DNA from: an uncultured cyanobacterium
GTDB lineage: Bacteria; Cyanobacteriota; Cyanobacteriia; PCC-6307; Cyanobiaceae
Length of the DNA: 57,207 bases
Direction of reading: 5' to 3'
NCBI GenBank assembly: GCA_903858015.1
Contig: CAIOGZ010000020.1
Coordinates: 1 to 57,207, forward strand
The position numbers and the translations under genes were made by a program. Below are positions 49,250-57,207 of the stretch, piece after piece (the stretch's first letter is position 1; the number at the start of each line of letters is the position of its first letter). The notes beneath the pieces are model-generated. The model did not search any database. It worked only from the letters and a program-made list of their open reading frames with translations, and was not told where the DNA came from.

Positions 49250-50581
49250 ATGCGCAGCGGTCGCACCACCTTTGTGGTGCTCCTGGGTCTGGGAGCCTGT
49301 GCCGCAACGGCGGTGATGGCCCGCGAGATGGTTTTGGCTCCCGGGGCCAGCCTGTCAATCAGCGATAGCCCCAAGGAGGTGATGGATCAGGTCTGGCAGA
49401 TCGTGTTCCGTGACTACCTTGACACCACGGGCAAGTACACCCCGGACCGTTGGCGCAAGCTGCGGCGGGATCTGCTTGCCAAGAACTACGACAGTCCGAA
49501 GGATTCCTATGTAGCGATCCGCGGCATGCTCGGCACTCTCGATGATCCCTACACCCGTTTCCTTGATCCCCGTGAATTCAAGGAGATGCAAATCGACACC
49601 TCCGGTGAATTATCGGGGGTGGGTATCCAGCTCAGCCTTGATAAAGATACGAAAGAACTGGTGGTCATTGCCCCGATCGAGGGCTCACCAGCTTCCCGGG
49701 CAGGGGTGAAGCCCAAGGATGTGATCGTTGCCATCGATGGCAAGAGCACCAAGGGAATGAACACCGAAGATGCGGTCAAATTGATCCGCGGCAAATCGGG
49801 TACCGCCGTGACCCTTACCCTACGCCGTAAGACTGAAACGATTCAGCTAGCCCTAACCCGGGAGTTGATCGAGCTGCATGCGGTGACGCACCAGCTGAAT
49901 ACTGCCGCCGATGGATCGAAGCTGGGCTACATACGCCTCAAACAGTTCAACGCCAACGCCGCTGCCGATATGCGCACGGCGCTCCAGGATCTGGAGGGCC
50001 GTGCCGTCCAGGGCTATGTGCTAGATCTGCGCAGTAATCCCGGTGGTCTCTTGGTGGCCAGTGTAGAGATTGCCCGCCAATGGCTTGATGAAGGTGTCAT
50101 CGTCTCCACCAAAACCCGCGATGGCATCCAGGATGTGAAGCGGGCTACCGGCAAAGCGATCACCACCAAACCGCTGGTGGTGCTTGTCAATGAGGGTTCA
50201 GCCAGCGCCAGTGAAATTCTCTCGGGAGCCCTGCAGGAGAACAACCGAGCTGTGCTGGTGGGTCAAAAAACCTTCGGCAAGGGCCTGGTCCAGTCGGTGC
50301 GGGGCCTCTCCGATGGTTCCGGGATGACGGTGACAATCGCCAAGTACCTGACGCCAGCCAACCATGACATCCACCACCGCGGCATCCTGCCCGATGTGCA
50401 AGCCAAACTCACCGAGCAAGAGGCCAAGGGTCTAACGATCGAAGACCTGGGCACCACCAAGGACCCCCAATACCGGGTGGCGGAGAGCACGCTATTGAAG
50501 GGAATCCAGACAGCCGCAACCTTGCAAAAGGCTTATAAGCCCGGCAGTGCCAATCTGCCAGCAGCGCTTGGGGCCAAGTGA
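49250..50581 (+). CDS. Carboxyl-terminal processing protease (S41 family)
   Basis: 443 residues with an N-terminal signal/anchor (TTFVVLLGLGACAATAVMA). A PDZ domain lies at ~110-190 (SGVGIQLSLDKDTKELVVIA, GSPASRAGVKPKDVIVAIDG). The S41 core has LDLRSNPGGLL, NEGSASASEILSGAL with the catalytic Ser, and GQKTFGKGLVQSV with the catalytic Lys. Acts in the periplasm or thylakoid lumen; CtpA relatives trim the D1 precursor, but which of the Ctp paralogues this is cannot be told. Follows ispG by ~70 bases. Confidence 0.93.
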   Translation: MRSGRTTFVVLLGLGACAATAVMAREMVLAPGASLSISDSPKEVMDQVWQIVFRDYLDTTGKYTPDRWRKLRRDLLAKNYDSPKDSYVAIRGMLGTLDDPYTRFLDPREFKEMQIDTSGELSGVGIQLSLDKDTKELVVIAPIEGSPASRAGVKPKDVIVAIDGKSTKGMNTEDAVKLIRGKSGTAVTLTLRRKTETIQLALTRELIELHAVTHQLNTAADGSKLGYIRLKQFNANAAADMRTALQDLEGRAVQGYVLDLRSNPGGLLVASVEIARQWLDEGVIVSTKTRDGIQDVKRATGKAITTKPLVVLVNEGSASASEILSGALQENNRAVLVGQKTFGKGLVQSVRGLSDGSGMTVTIAKYLTPANHDIHHRGILPDVQAKLTEQEAKGLTIEDLGTTKDPQYRVAESTLLKGIQTAATLQKAYKPGSANLPAALGAK

Positions 50582-50608
50582 TCCAGGCCGGACAGACGCC
50601 AGTAACCT

Positions 50609-50899
50609 GTGGTGCCTGATTCAACCGCAACCGATCCTGGTCCGCAGCTGCCGTCCCCGGTGGCAGCTGCGCCGGGTGAACAGTCGGTGCTGTCACTCTG
50701 GGCACTGAAGCCTTGGTGGTGCCAGCCTTGGACGATCCTGCTCACTGGGATTGCCCTGGTGCTTGGCAGCTGGGTACTGCTGCGCCTTTGGTGGATTACT
50801 GCCCTACTCACGATGGCCGTATTGGCCTGGTGGATCTTGTTTTTGATCCTGGTGCCAGCTGCATGGCGCCAAGAGCAGCGGGCCCAGCGATTGGAGTAA
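50609..50899 (+). CDS. Small two-TM protein, DUF6737-like
   Basis: 96 residues from one of two adjacent GTG codons. An N-terminal Pro/Ser stretch, then LSLWALKPWWCQPWTILLTG and a double hydrophobic segment (GIALVLGSWVLLRLWWITAL, MAVLAWWILFLILVPAAW), ending in a charged tail. The KPWWCQPW motif is shared with a family of cyanobacterial and plastid small membrane proteins. Unknown function. Same strand as, and 27 bases after, the protease gene. Confidence 0.7.
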   Translation: MVPDSTATDPGPQLPSPVAAAPGEQSVLSLWALKPWWCQPWTILLTGIALVLGSWVLLRLWWITALLTMAVLAWWILFLILVPAAWRQEQRAQRLE

Positions 50900-50945
50900 C
50901 CAACAGGCATTATTGTGCACTAAGGCATATAAAATGCATGGCGAT

Positions 50946-50963
50946 CAGCGCTAACTGGCGCTG
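50946..50963 (+). terminator. Weak hairpin after the DUF6737-like gene
   Basis: CAGCGC-TAACTG-GCGCTG, followed by GGGAAAACATTTTT. Short stem with T-rich tail some bases later; plausible but weak terminator. Confidence 0.3.
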
Positions 50964-51045
50964 GGGAAAACATTTTTCAGCCCAACCGCGAATGGGTACT
51001 GCCGGATGGAGCGGCAGAATCGCCTCGATTAGGCTCTAGGGTTGA

Positions 51046-51219
51046 TCAGGCCACGGGTTGCATGATCCCGCCGCCGGGCGAGGAGTCATCGTCATCGTTG
51101 TTTTCGGTCTTGGCGGTGATCAAGACATAGATCCCCAGGGCCACCAGGCTCAAGACTGCCGGCACTAAACCGAAGCCGAAGGAGGGCAGACCAGCACTTG
51201 CATCGATCAGCTCGCCCAT
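51046..51219 (-). CDS. Small single-TM protein, 57 aa
   Basis: Starts MGELIDASAGLPSFGFGLVP; one hydrophobic segment (AVLSLVALGIYVLITAKTEN), then an Asp-rich DDDD and Gly/Met tail. The composition and shape are typical of the many small thylakoid or plasma-membrane proteins of cyanobacteria. Not identified with a known photosynthetic subunit. Shorter than ordinary gene-finder limits. Codon use fits real coding DNA. Confidence 0.7.
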   Translation of the reverse strand: MGELIDASAGLPSFGFGLVPAVLSLVALGIYVLITAKTENNDDDDSSPGGGIMQPVA

Positions 51220-51346
51220 GGTGCTTGTTACAGGTGTCTAAGGATCTTAACAAATCTACGCGGGCTCCGGGGGGCAGGGCCGTTGCTGCGTCGATCGGCT
51301 GGCAGCGGCCCTGGCCCCCGGCGGGTGGGCGTTCCCAGGCCCACCT

Positions 51347-51702
51347 CTAGTTGGTCAACCAGACCACTTGGCCATGCTCGTAGCGCTCGGTCTGGTCTGC
51401 CGCTTCAATGGGGGCTGCGATGGTGTCCCGTGTGAAAAAGCCTTCGTAACCTGGCGGTGGCAGCGTTGCACGTATCCAGCGATCAGCAGCGAATAGGAGG
51501 AAGCTTTTGAAAAAATTGTTTTTAAGTTGGGTTCGTCGCTGCATGCGCCCACCACATCCGCGAGGCAGGCAATGCTGAGCTCCCGCAGAACCGCCACAAC
51601 AAAATCCCCATTCTTGTCTCCCTGTGCAGCGCCATCGATGACCTCATTGGCGGTGTGGTGCATGCGACGGCCGAAGTTGCGAACGAAATCTTCCGTAGGC
51701 AT
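51347..51702 (-). pseudogene. Hypothetical protein with a frameshift at an A/T run
   Basis: Frame one (51702 down) reads MPTEDFVRNFGRRMHHTANE, VIDGAAQGDKNGDFVVAVLR, ELSIACLADVVGACSDEPNL. Frame two continues with FFKSFLLFAADRWIRATLPP, YEGFFTRDTIAAPIEAADQT and the stop at 51347. The switch lies at AAAAACAATTTTTTC near 51510-51525. Joined, it is about 117 residues with no known family. Either a real frameshift, a sequencing error at the homopolymer, or programmed slippage. Confidence 0.55.
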
Positions 51703-51726
51703 CGGCTGCTCTTTGAGCCAATTGGT

Positions 51727-54700
51727 TCACACCGTGAGCACGGCAGCGTTGGCCTCCGCCTGGGCCTCCTGGCGGGCGGCCGTCGTCAGCCCATCGGCTC
51801 CGGGCAGCCGCTCCGCCATCGCCCGTAGCCACTCCATCAGCTGCTCGAGCTGCTGGGCTGGTTGCAGTCCCCCAAGTCCCCGGGCCAGCACCTTTGCCGT
51901 GCTGCCACTACCCCCCTGATACACCAAACGCCCATGCAGGTGTTGGGGCAACCCCTGGCGCAGCAGCCGGAAGGCAGGTTCCTCCATCGGCGTTTCCAAC
52001 GCAATGTTGGGTTTGTCCGGCTTGATCCGTGAGAAACCGCAGCGTTTGGCGAGCAGTTTCAACTCCAGTAGTTGCAACAGGCTCTGCACCGGCGCCGGGA
52101 TCGCGCCGTAGCGGTCTGTCCAGGCGGCGGCCAGCTCCACGAGGGCCTCTTTGCTGGCGCAATCGGCGGCTGCGCGGTAGGCGGCCATCTTTTCTTCATT
52201 TTCCGGAATCCAATCGGCTGGGATGAAGGCTGTTACCGGTAGGTCAATTTGGGTGTCGTCGACGGCAGGGATGTCTTGGCCCTGGATCTCAGCCAGGCAT
52301 TCCTGCAGCATTTCCATGTAGAGATCAAAGCCAATGGCCTCCAGCTGGCCGCTTTGCTGCACCCCCAGCAGGTTGCCAACGCCCCGGATCTCCATGTCGC
52401 GCATCGCCAGCTGGTAGCCCGATCCGAGTTGGGCGAACTCTTGGATTGCCCGCAGCCGCTGCCGCGCCGCCTCACTCAATGAGGCATCACCCGGATAGAA
52501 CAGCCAGGCATGGGCCTGGATGCCGCTGCGGCCCACCCTGCCGCGCAACTGATACAGCTGGGCTAGCCCGAATTTGTGGGCATCCTCCACCAAGATCGTG
52601 TTCACCCGCGGAATATCGAGGCCGCTCTCGATGATCGTGGTGCAGAGCATCAGATCAGCTTCGCCGGCATTGAACGCCACCATGGCGCTCTCCAATTCCC
52701 CCTCCGCCATTTGGCCGTGGGCCACCAGTAATTTCAGCCCAGGCAGCATCTGTCGCAGCTTCTCGGCCACGTCATCAATCCCCTCCACCCGTGGCACCAC
52801 ATAGAACACCTGGCCGCCGCGGTCGAGTTCCTGGCGGATGGCGCTGCGCACCGCCTCCTCATCCCTGGCGGCCAGGTGGGTTTTGATCGGTCGGCGCAGT
52901 GGCGGCGGTGTTGTGATCAAGCTCATCTCGCGGACGCCCGAAAGGCTCATGTAGAGGGTGCGGGGGATCGGCGTGGCCGAGAGGGTGAGCACGTCGACGT
53001 CCTTGCGTAGGGCCTTGATTTTTTCCTTTTGATTCACACCGAAGCGCTGCTCCTCATCCACCACCAGCAACCCCAGCTGCTGAAACCCCGTACCTTTGCC
53101 CAGCAACTGGTGGGTGCCCACCACCACATCCACCTGGCCGGCGGCCAGGCCATCGAGGATCGTTTTGCGCTCCGCCGCCGTGCGGAAACGGTTGAGCAGG
53201 GCCACCTTGAGCGGGTAGGGGGCGAAGCGTTCACTCAGGGTGCGCCAGTGCTGCTGGGCTAGCACCGTGGTGGGAGCGAGCAGGGCGCATTGCTTTCCGG
53301 CCGTCACCGCTTTGAAGATCGCCCGAATGGCCACTTCGGTTTTGCCGAAACCAACATCGCCGCATACCAACCGATCCATCGGCTGCGCTTTCTCCATGTC
53401 GCGCTTCACCTCGGCGATCGACTTGAGCTGGTCGGGGGTGGGTTCATACGGGAAGGAATCCTCCAGTTCGTTCTGCCAGGGGCCATCGGGGGGGAAGGCA
53501 AAGCCGGGCGTCTTGTGGCGTTCGGCGTAGAGCTTGACCAGGTCCATCGCCACCCGGGCCACCGCCTTGCGGGCTCGCTCCTTGGCCTTGCTCCAGGCGC
53601 TGCCGCCCATCCGGTTGAGCTCGGGCGGAGCTTCGCTGCTGGCTCGGTAGCGGCCCAGGCTGCCGAGTTGGTCGGCCGCCACCCGCAGGAGGCCATCGGC
53701 ATACTGCACCACCAGGTAATCGCGCGATTCGCCGCCGATCGCTAGTTTTTCCAGCTTCAAAAACCTGCCGATGCCGTGGTTGCGATGCACCACGAAGTCG
53801 CCCGGCACCATCCGCAGCGGATCCACGGTGCGGCTGGCGGCGCGGCGGCGGCGGCGCACGTAGCCGCTGGCGGCCAGGCTGTGCTGGCCAAAAAACTCGC
53901 GGTCGGTGAGCAGCACCAGCTTCCAGGCAGGCAGCTGCAGGCCCTCCAGTTCGGCGCTGCCGCGGCTTTTGAGGGCCACCGGCGTGTTTTGCTCGATCAA
54001 GCGCTCGATCGCGGGGCGATCGAGCGGGTTGGGGACGAAGCGGGCGATGCAGTCGTGCTCCTCCAGCAGGGCCACCGCCCGGCTGGGCTGGGCCGACACC
54101 AGCCACACCCGGGTCTTGGCGGCCTGATAGCCCTTCACCAAGCCGGCCAGGCGCCCAAAGGCATTCGGGTGGGCCGGTACCGCCCGGCTGGCCAGATCAA
54201 AGCTGTTGGGGTGGTGGTCCGTTTCCTGCAATTCCGCTAAATCAAAGCCGCGGAAGGCTTCCAGGGCCTGCAGCGCCGCGGCGGGGGGGCGGTGGAGGCT
54301 GGCGGGCAGTAGCGGACTGGCAGAGGCAGCGCCGCTGGATGATCGAGCAGCTTCGGCAGCCCCACCGCTGCTGCCCAGCTCTTGCAGCACTTCAGCGTGG
54401 TGGGCGGCGGCGTGGTCGAACCATTGCTGGCCGTGGGCGAGGCAGTGGCGCCGCTCCTCCAGGGCCACCAGGGTGCCCGCCGGCAGGTAATCCAACAGCG
54501 AGGCGGGCTGCTCCCAGGCCAGGCCCAGCAGGCGCCGCATCCCCTCCGGCGTTCCCCCCTCCAGCAACAGGTCCAGTGCTGCAGGGCTGAGCAGCGCTTC
54601 CAGTCCCTCCGGCATCTGCTCGCGCAATGCCTCGGCGATCAGCGGCGCGTGACTGGTGGGCGTCAGCCGCACCCGCTCAATCGCATCGAGGGAACGCTGG

Positions 54701-55344
54701 CTGGCCGGATCAAATTCGCGCAGTTTCTCAACCTGCTCGCCGAACAGTTCAAGCCGCACCGGCAGCTCAGCGCTGACCGGAAAAAGATCAATGATGTCGC
54801 CGCGGCGGCTCCAGGTCCCCTCCTGTTCGATCATCGGCACCCGCTCGTAGCCGAGGGCGGCCAGGCTGGCGCCGAGCTGCTCGAGCTCAACGCTGTCGCC
54901 CCGCCGCAGCGTTAGGCAGCGGGCGGCGAGGACGGCCGGTGGGGGGAGGTGGGGTTGGAGGGCGCGCTCGGTGGCCACGATCGCCAGCCGCCTTGACCCC
55001 GCTTCCCCATCCACCAATTCGGCCAGCACCTGCAGCTGCCCCCAGGTGATTTCGCTGGTGGGATCAAACGGTTCGTAGGGAGAGCCCTCGCTGGTGGGAT
55101 AGAGCTGGCAACTTTCCCAGCCCATCAGCTCGAGCAGCGCCGCCCAGCGGCCCGCCTCCTCCAGGGTGGGCACAACCACCAGCAACGGCGCCCCGGCCAC
55201 CGCCGCCAGGGCGCTGCTGACCAGGGCCCGCCCCGGCCGCCCGGCCCCGTCCAGCCGCAGCCGCTCGCTGCGCTCGGTGCGGGCCAGCAGCTCCCGGCTG
55301 AGGGGCACCTGCTGCAGCTGGCGCACCAGGGGGGAGAGGGGCAT
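51727..55344 (-). CDS. mfd: Transcription-repair coupling factor
   Basis: 1205 residues from ATG 55344 ([20 protein letters not shown]); a longer frame to 55515 lacks family similarity. UvrB-like N-terminal part ([40 protein letters not shown]), RNA-polymerase-interaction domain ([20 protein letters not shown]), and RecG-like helicase motifs ([81 protein letters not shown]). Releases stalled RNA polymerase and recruits UvrA to DNA damage. Length is usual. Confidence 0.97.
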   Translation of the reverse strand: MPLSPLVRQLQQVPLSRELLARTERSERLRLDGAGRPGRALVSSALAAVAGAPLLVVVPTLEEAGRWAALLELMGWESCQLYPTSEGSPYEPFDPTSEITWGQLQVLAELVDGEAGSRRLAIVATERALQPHLPPPAVLAARCLTLRRGDSVELEQLGASLAALGYERVPMIEQEGTWSRRGDIIDLFPVSAELPVRLELFGEQVEKLREFDPASQRSLDAIERVRLTPTSHAPLIAEALREQMPEGLEALLSPAALDLLLEGGTPEGMRRLLGLAWEQPASLLDYLPAGTLVALEERRHCLAHGQQWFDHAAAHHAEVLQELGSSGGAAEAARSSSGAASASPLLPASLHRPPAAALQALEAFRGFDLAELQETDHHPNSFDLASRAVPAHPNAFGRLAGLVKGYQAAKTRVWLVSAQPSRAVALLEEHDCIARFVPNPLDRPAIERLIEQNTPVALKSRGSAELEGLQLPAWKLVLLTDREFFGQHSLAASGYVRRRRRAASRTVDPLRMVPGDFVVHRNHGIGRFLKLEKLAIGGESRDYLVVQYADGLLRVAADQLGSLGRYRASSEAPPELNRMGGSAWSKAKERARKAVARVAMDLVKLYAERHKTPGFAFPPDGPWQNELEDSFPYEPTPDQLKSIAEVKRDMEKAQPMDRLVCGDVGFGKTEVAIRAIFKAVTAGKQCALLAPTTVLAQQHWRTLSERFAPYPLKVALLNRFRTAAERKTILDGLAAGQVDVVVGTHQLLGKGTGFQQLGLLVVDEEQRFGVNQKEKIKALRKDVDVLTLSATPIPRTLYMSLSGVREMSLITTPPPLRRPIKTHLAARDEEAVRSAIRQELDRGGQVFYVVPRVEGIDDVAEKLRQMLPGLKLLVAHGQMAEGELESAMVAFNAGEADLMLCTTIIESGLDIPRVNTILVEDAHKFGLAQLYQLRGRVGRSGIQAHAWLFYPGDASLSEAARQRLRAIQEFAQLGSGYQLAMRDMEIRGVGNLLGVQQSGQLEAIGFDLYMEMLQECLAEIQGQDIPAVDDTQIDLPVTAFIPADWIPENEEKMAAYRAAADCASKEALVELAAAWTDRYGAIPAPVQSLLQLLELKLLAKRCGFSRIKPDKPNIALETPMEEPAFRLLRQGLPQHLHGRLVYQGGSGSTAKVLARGLGGLQPAQQLEQLMEWLRAMAERLPGADGLTTAARQEAQAEANAAVLTV

Positions 55345-55407
55345 CGCCGATCGGCCAAGAGAGTCGATCCTCGCAAGTCCTGCACCCGATCGGGCCCGGA
55401 TCCCTCC

Positions 55408-56316
55408 ATGCTGGGGAGAGGCTCTGCTGCCCCCTTGGCTCGCTTCCGTTGCCCCGACTGCCGCGGTCGCACGCTCCGTCTTGCCAAGCCGCTGCCTACC
55501 TTCCCGCGCTGCCATCGCTGCGGCCAGCTGCTGGAGCGGCAGCCCTTGCTGCCTCCGGGCCAGGCCGGCGCCCTGGCCTTCGCAGCTGCTGCCCTGCTGC
55601 TGGCGTCGGTACCCGATTTGCTCCAGGGGATCGCCAGCCTGGCCGTGAGATCCCCCCTCTCCTCCAAGCTGCTACAACGTTTTGAGCCGCCGCCTGATCC
55701 CAACCGCCAGCCCCTGAAACTGCTTCAGCACGGCCTGTTGCAGCAGTTGGCCGAAGCCGATGCCCGCTGGACACCGCGGGTGGAATACCTGGCCGATGGC
55801 GGCACGCGCTACTTCTACCGCCGGCGGCCAGGCGAACCCTCCCTCAACCTCGACCAAATCCGTGGGCTGATCGATCAGCCCCCCAGCTACGACAAGGAAC
55901 GGGAGGCCCTGTTGGAGTTGCTCCACACCCTCCAGGGGGCTGGCGTGCAACTCGAGATCAGCCGCCCCCGCAAGCCGGCGGCGGCGGCCGAGTGGGATGG
56001 CTTCAGCCGCACCCTACGGATTGATCCCTCGGTGGCCGCCCATGGCACCGTTGATTTCGCCAGGGTGCTGAACCACGAAGCCATCCACGTAGCCCAGAGC
56101 TGCCGCGGCGGCGGCCTGCGGGCGGCCCCAAGGCTGTTGAACATCGACAACCAACTCAGCCCGGAATTGGCCGACCAACTCAACCAACCCACCTACGCGG
56201 CAGCCAGTCCGGCGGAACGGGCGCTGGAGGCCGAAGCCTATGCCAATCAAAACAGACTGGGGCTCGGCGAATCCCTGGTGAGCCGGTATTGCCCGCTGCA
56301 GGGATCGTTGCAGTGA
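55408..56316 (+). CDS. Zinc-ribbon membrane protein with HExxH-like motif
   Basis: 302 residues. [13 protein letters not shown] and [17 protein letters not shown] give a CxxC-CxxC zinc ribbon at 15-43. One TM follows ([20 protein letters not shown]). The C-terminal domain contains [13 protein letters not shown], with HEAIH fitting the HExxH zinc-metallohydrolase signature, and EAEAYANQN that may give the third ligand. A membrane-anchored protease is the natural guess; no named family is certain. Divergent from mfd with 63 bases between starts. Confidence 0.75.
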   Translation: MLGRGSAAPLARFRCPDCRGRTLRLAKPLPTFPRCHRCGQLLERQPLLPPGQAGALAFAAAALLLASVPDLLQGIASLAVRSPLSSKLLQRFEPPPDPNRQPLKLLQHGLLQQLAEADARWTPRVEYLADGGTRYFYRRRPGEPSLNLDQIRGLIDQPPSYDKEREALLELLHTLQGAGVQLEISRPRKPAAAAEWDGFSRTLRIDPSVAAHGTVDFARVLNHEAIHVAQSCRGGGLRAAPRLLNIDNQLSPELADQLNQPTYAAASPAERALEAEAYANQNRLGLGESLVSRYCPLQGSLQ

Positions 56317-56376
56317 GGATCCACAGCTGGGGCCGCCCGTTCAAGCTGCCGCAGCATCGCTGCCGATGATGGGCCG

Positions 56377-56928
56377 ATGACCCAGCCGCCCCTGCGCTGC
56401 CACCTGCTGATCGGTCCGCCGGGAAGCGGCAAGACCACCCTGGCCCATCACCTGGCGCCGCTGCTGGTGGGCGAGAACGGCCAGGCGGCGGTGCTGCTGT
56501 CGACCGATGCGATCCGCGCTGAGCTGTTCGGTGCTGCCGCCGTGCAGGGGCCTTGGCAGGCGATCTGCCCGGTGTTGGGGCAGCGCCTGAAGGCGGTGGT
56601 GGCGGCCGGCAGCCCGGTGATCATCGATGCCACCAACGCCCGCCGCCCCTGGCGCCTGCTCTACACCCAGCAGCTGGAGCTGCCGGCGCCGGTGGAATGG
56701 ATCGGCTGGTGGCTCACCACACCGCTGCCCACCTGCCTGGCCTGGGCGGGGCGGCGGCAGCGGCCGGTGCCCGAAGCGGTGATCCGCGAGTTTCATGCCG
56801 CCATCCATAACCGCCAGTGCGGACCCTGCTGCGCCGAGGGCTTCGCGGCGATCGTGACCCTCAACGCCGCCGCCGGGGAGAGTGAGCCGGATGCGCTGCG
56901 GACGCAGCTGGGGCAGCTGAATCACTAG
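56377..56928 (+). CDS. P-loop ATPase / polynucleotide-kinase-like protein
   Basis: 183 residues. Walker A LIGPPGSGKTTLAHHLAPLL at the N-terminus, LLSTDAIRAELFGAA for the substrate region, and PVIIDATNARRPWRLLYTQQ matching the Walker-B-like IDATN of the T4-PNK-like kinase family (AAA_33). Many relatives phosphorylate nucleic acids or small molecules; substrate unknown. Ends 2 bases before a small hydrophobic frame. Confidence 0.82.
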   Translation: MTQPPLRCHLLIGPPGSGKTTLAHHLAPLLVGENGQAAVLLSTDAIRAELFGAAAVQGPWQAICPVLGQRLKAVVAAGSPVIIDATNARRPWRLLYTQQLELPAPVEWIGWWLTTPLPTCLAWAGRRQRPVPEAVIREFHAAIHNRQCGPCCAEGFAAIVTLNAAAGESEPDALRTQLGQLNH

Positions 56929-56930
56929 AT

Positions 56931-57014
56931 ATGCAGTTCATCGAGCTGATTCTCACAGTCGTCGGACTGATCCTTACAGCCGTCGGACTGTGCCTCGCAA
57001 TCGATCAAACCTGA
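56931..57014 (+). CDS. Possible 27-residue hydrophobic peptide
   Basis: ATG 56931 begins two bases after the P-loop gene stop. The product is MQFIELILTVVGLILTAVGL and seven more residues ending in DQT. It contains an internal 7-residue repeat (LILTVVG / LILTAVG) made by a 21-bp DNA repeat. The single membrane-spanning hydrophobic peptide resembles type I toxin or small membrane-protein size. No known family. No antisense RNA could be identified. Confidence 0.35.
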   Translation: MQFIELILTVVGLILTAVGLCLAIDQT

Positions 57015-57067
57015 CGAGCCAGATGCCGAAAGTCACTCCTATTCGTGATACGTGCCATGGCCCTGGT

Positions 57068-57207
57068 GAGGTGGTCTGGCTTTTCTGGACAGCCCCCATC
57101 GTTAACCTCTGAGGCGGGGCACCGCCCCTGAAAGGGGCTCCCACCGATGAGCAAGCGCCGCACCCACAGTCCCGAGTTCAAGGCCAGGGTCGCCATGGAG
57201 GCGATCA
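57068..57207 (+). mobile_element. IS3-family insertion sequence, left part
   Basis: The sequence TGGTCTGGCTTTTCTGGACA and the GC-rich inverted segment (GGGGCACCGCCCCTGAAAGG) precede the transposase start. It looks like the left end of an IS3-type element; the terminal repeat limits cannot be fixed without the right end, which is outside the window. Confidence 0.6.
57147..57207 (+). CDS. IS3-family transposase OrfA, N-terminal start, cut by window edge
   Basis: Begins MSKRRTHSPEFKARVAMEAI, the highly conserved start of IS3-type OrfA (helix-turn-helix binding protein, ~100 residues). OrfB would follow outside the window. Twenty codons are visible. Confidence 0.8.
   Translation, partial: MSKRRTHSPEFKARVAMEAI

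Noticed and set aside
55345-55515. N-terminal extension of mfd
   Set aside because: Overlaps the divergent zinc-ribbon gene and has no family similarity; ATG 55344 starts with the typical Mfd sequence.
1-57207. tRNA, rRNA, riboswitch or replication origin
   Set aside because: No cloverleaf, conserved rRNA segment or DnaA-box cluster was noticed by eye; a covariance-model scan would be decisive.

Overview
The window looks like a chromosomal segment of a high-GC freshwater or brackish picocyanobacterium (Cyanobium / Synechococcus type). The reasons are a ferredoxin-type nitrate reductase narB beside nrtABCD, nirA and cobA, the cyanobacterial protein NarM, HIP1 octamers (GCGATCGC), and high-GC codon use in nearly every gene. 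No rRNA, tRNA or CRISPR array was found. An IS1182-type fragment lies near the left end and an IS3-type element is cut by the right end.

Layout. 1-2.7 kb is debris: the end of a sulfatase-modifying-factor-like gene, an AbrB-type antitoxin stub, an IS1182 transposase fragment, and remnants of a DISARM-like drmB/drmC pair and a Phd/VapC pair. 2.9-7.7 kb is the most unusual region. It holds a TIR-domain protein and a RES-domain protein (the latter preceded by an MbcA/ParS/Xre-type antitoxin), and both end in the same FGE-sulfatase / C-type-lectin-like domain. Their last ~40 codons differ at 20 nucleotides, all at first or second codon positions and all compatible with an adenine in a common template. 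That is the footprint of a diversity-generating retroelement (DGR) acting on two targets. No reverse transcriptase or template repeat is present here, so the DGR would act in trans. Each gene is followed by a similar 3' flank and a broken Uma2 gene. 7.9-8.6 kb is a VapBC-like pair.

8.7-23.0 kb is the nitrate assimilation island: narB, a Crp-family regulator, nrtABCD (transcribed leftward), narM and a TrpD2-like gene, then nirA, a HEAT-CbiX ferrochelatase-like gene and cobA (siroheme for NirA). The genes cover uptake, nitrate to nitrite, nitrite to ammonium, and the siroheme cofactor.

23-32 kb has single housekeeping-type genes (alpha/beta hydrolase, small Cys protein, thiamine-binding-type UPF0045 protein, Na+/H+ antiporter) and an EmrAB-like efflux pair with a frameshifted TetR gene. 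32.4-34.4 kb is an AT-rich, probably imported, acyltransferase. 34.8-47.8 kb carries two paralogous exported YtcJ-like amidohydrolases, two outer-membrane beta-barrel proteins, an exported M14-type deacylase and an AraC regulator. Inserted in it (37-39.8 kb) is a second patch of defence/toxin debris: an hsdR::DUF4143 chimera, a MNT/HEPN pair, and an MNT gene joined to a beheaded mazF. 47.9-57.0 kb is core genome: ispG, a C-terminal processing protease, small membrane proteins, mfd, a zinc-ribbon/HExxH protein and a P-loop kinase-like gene, ending at the IS3 element.
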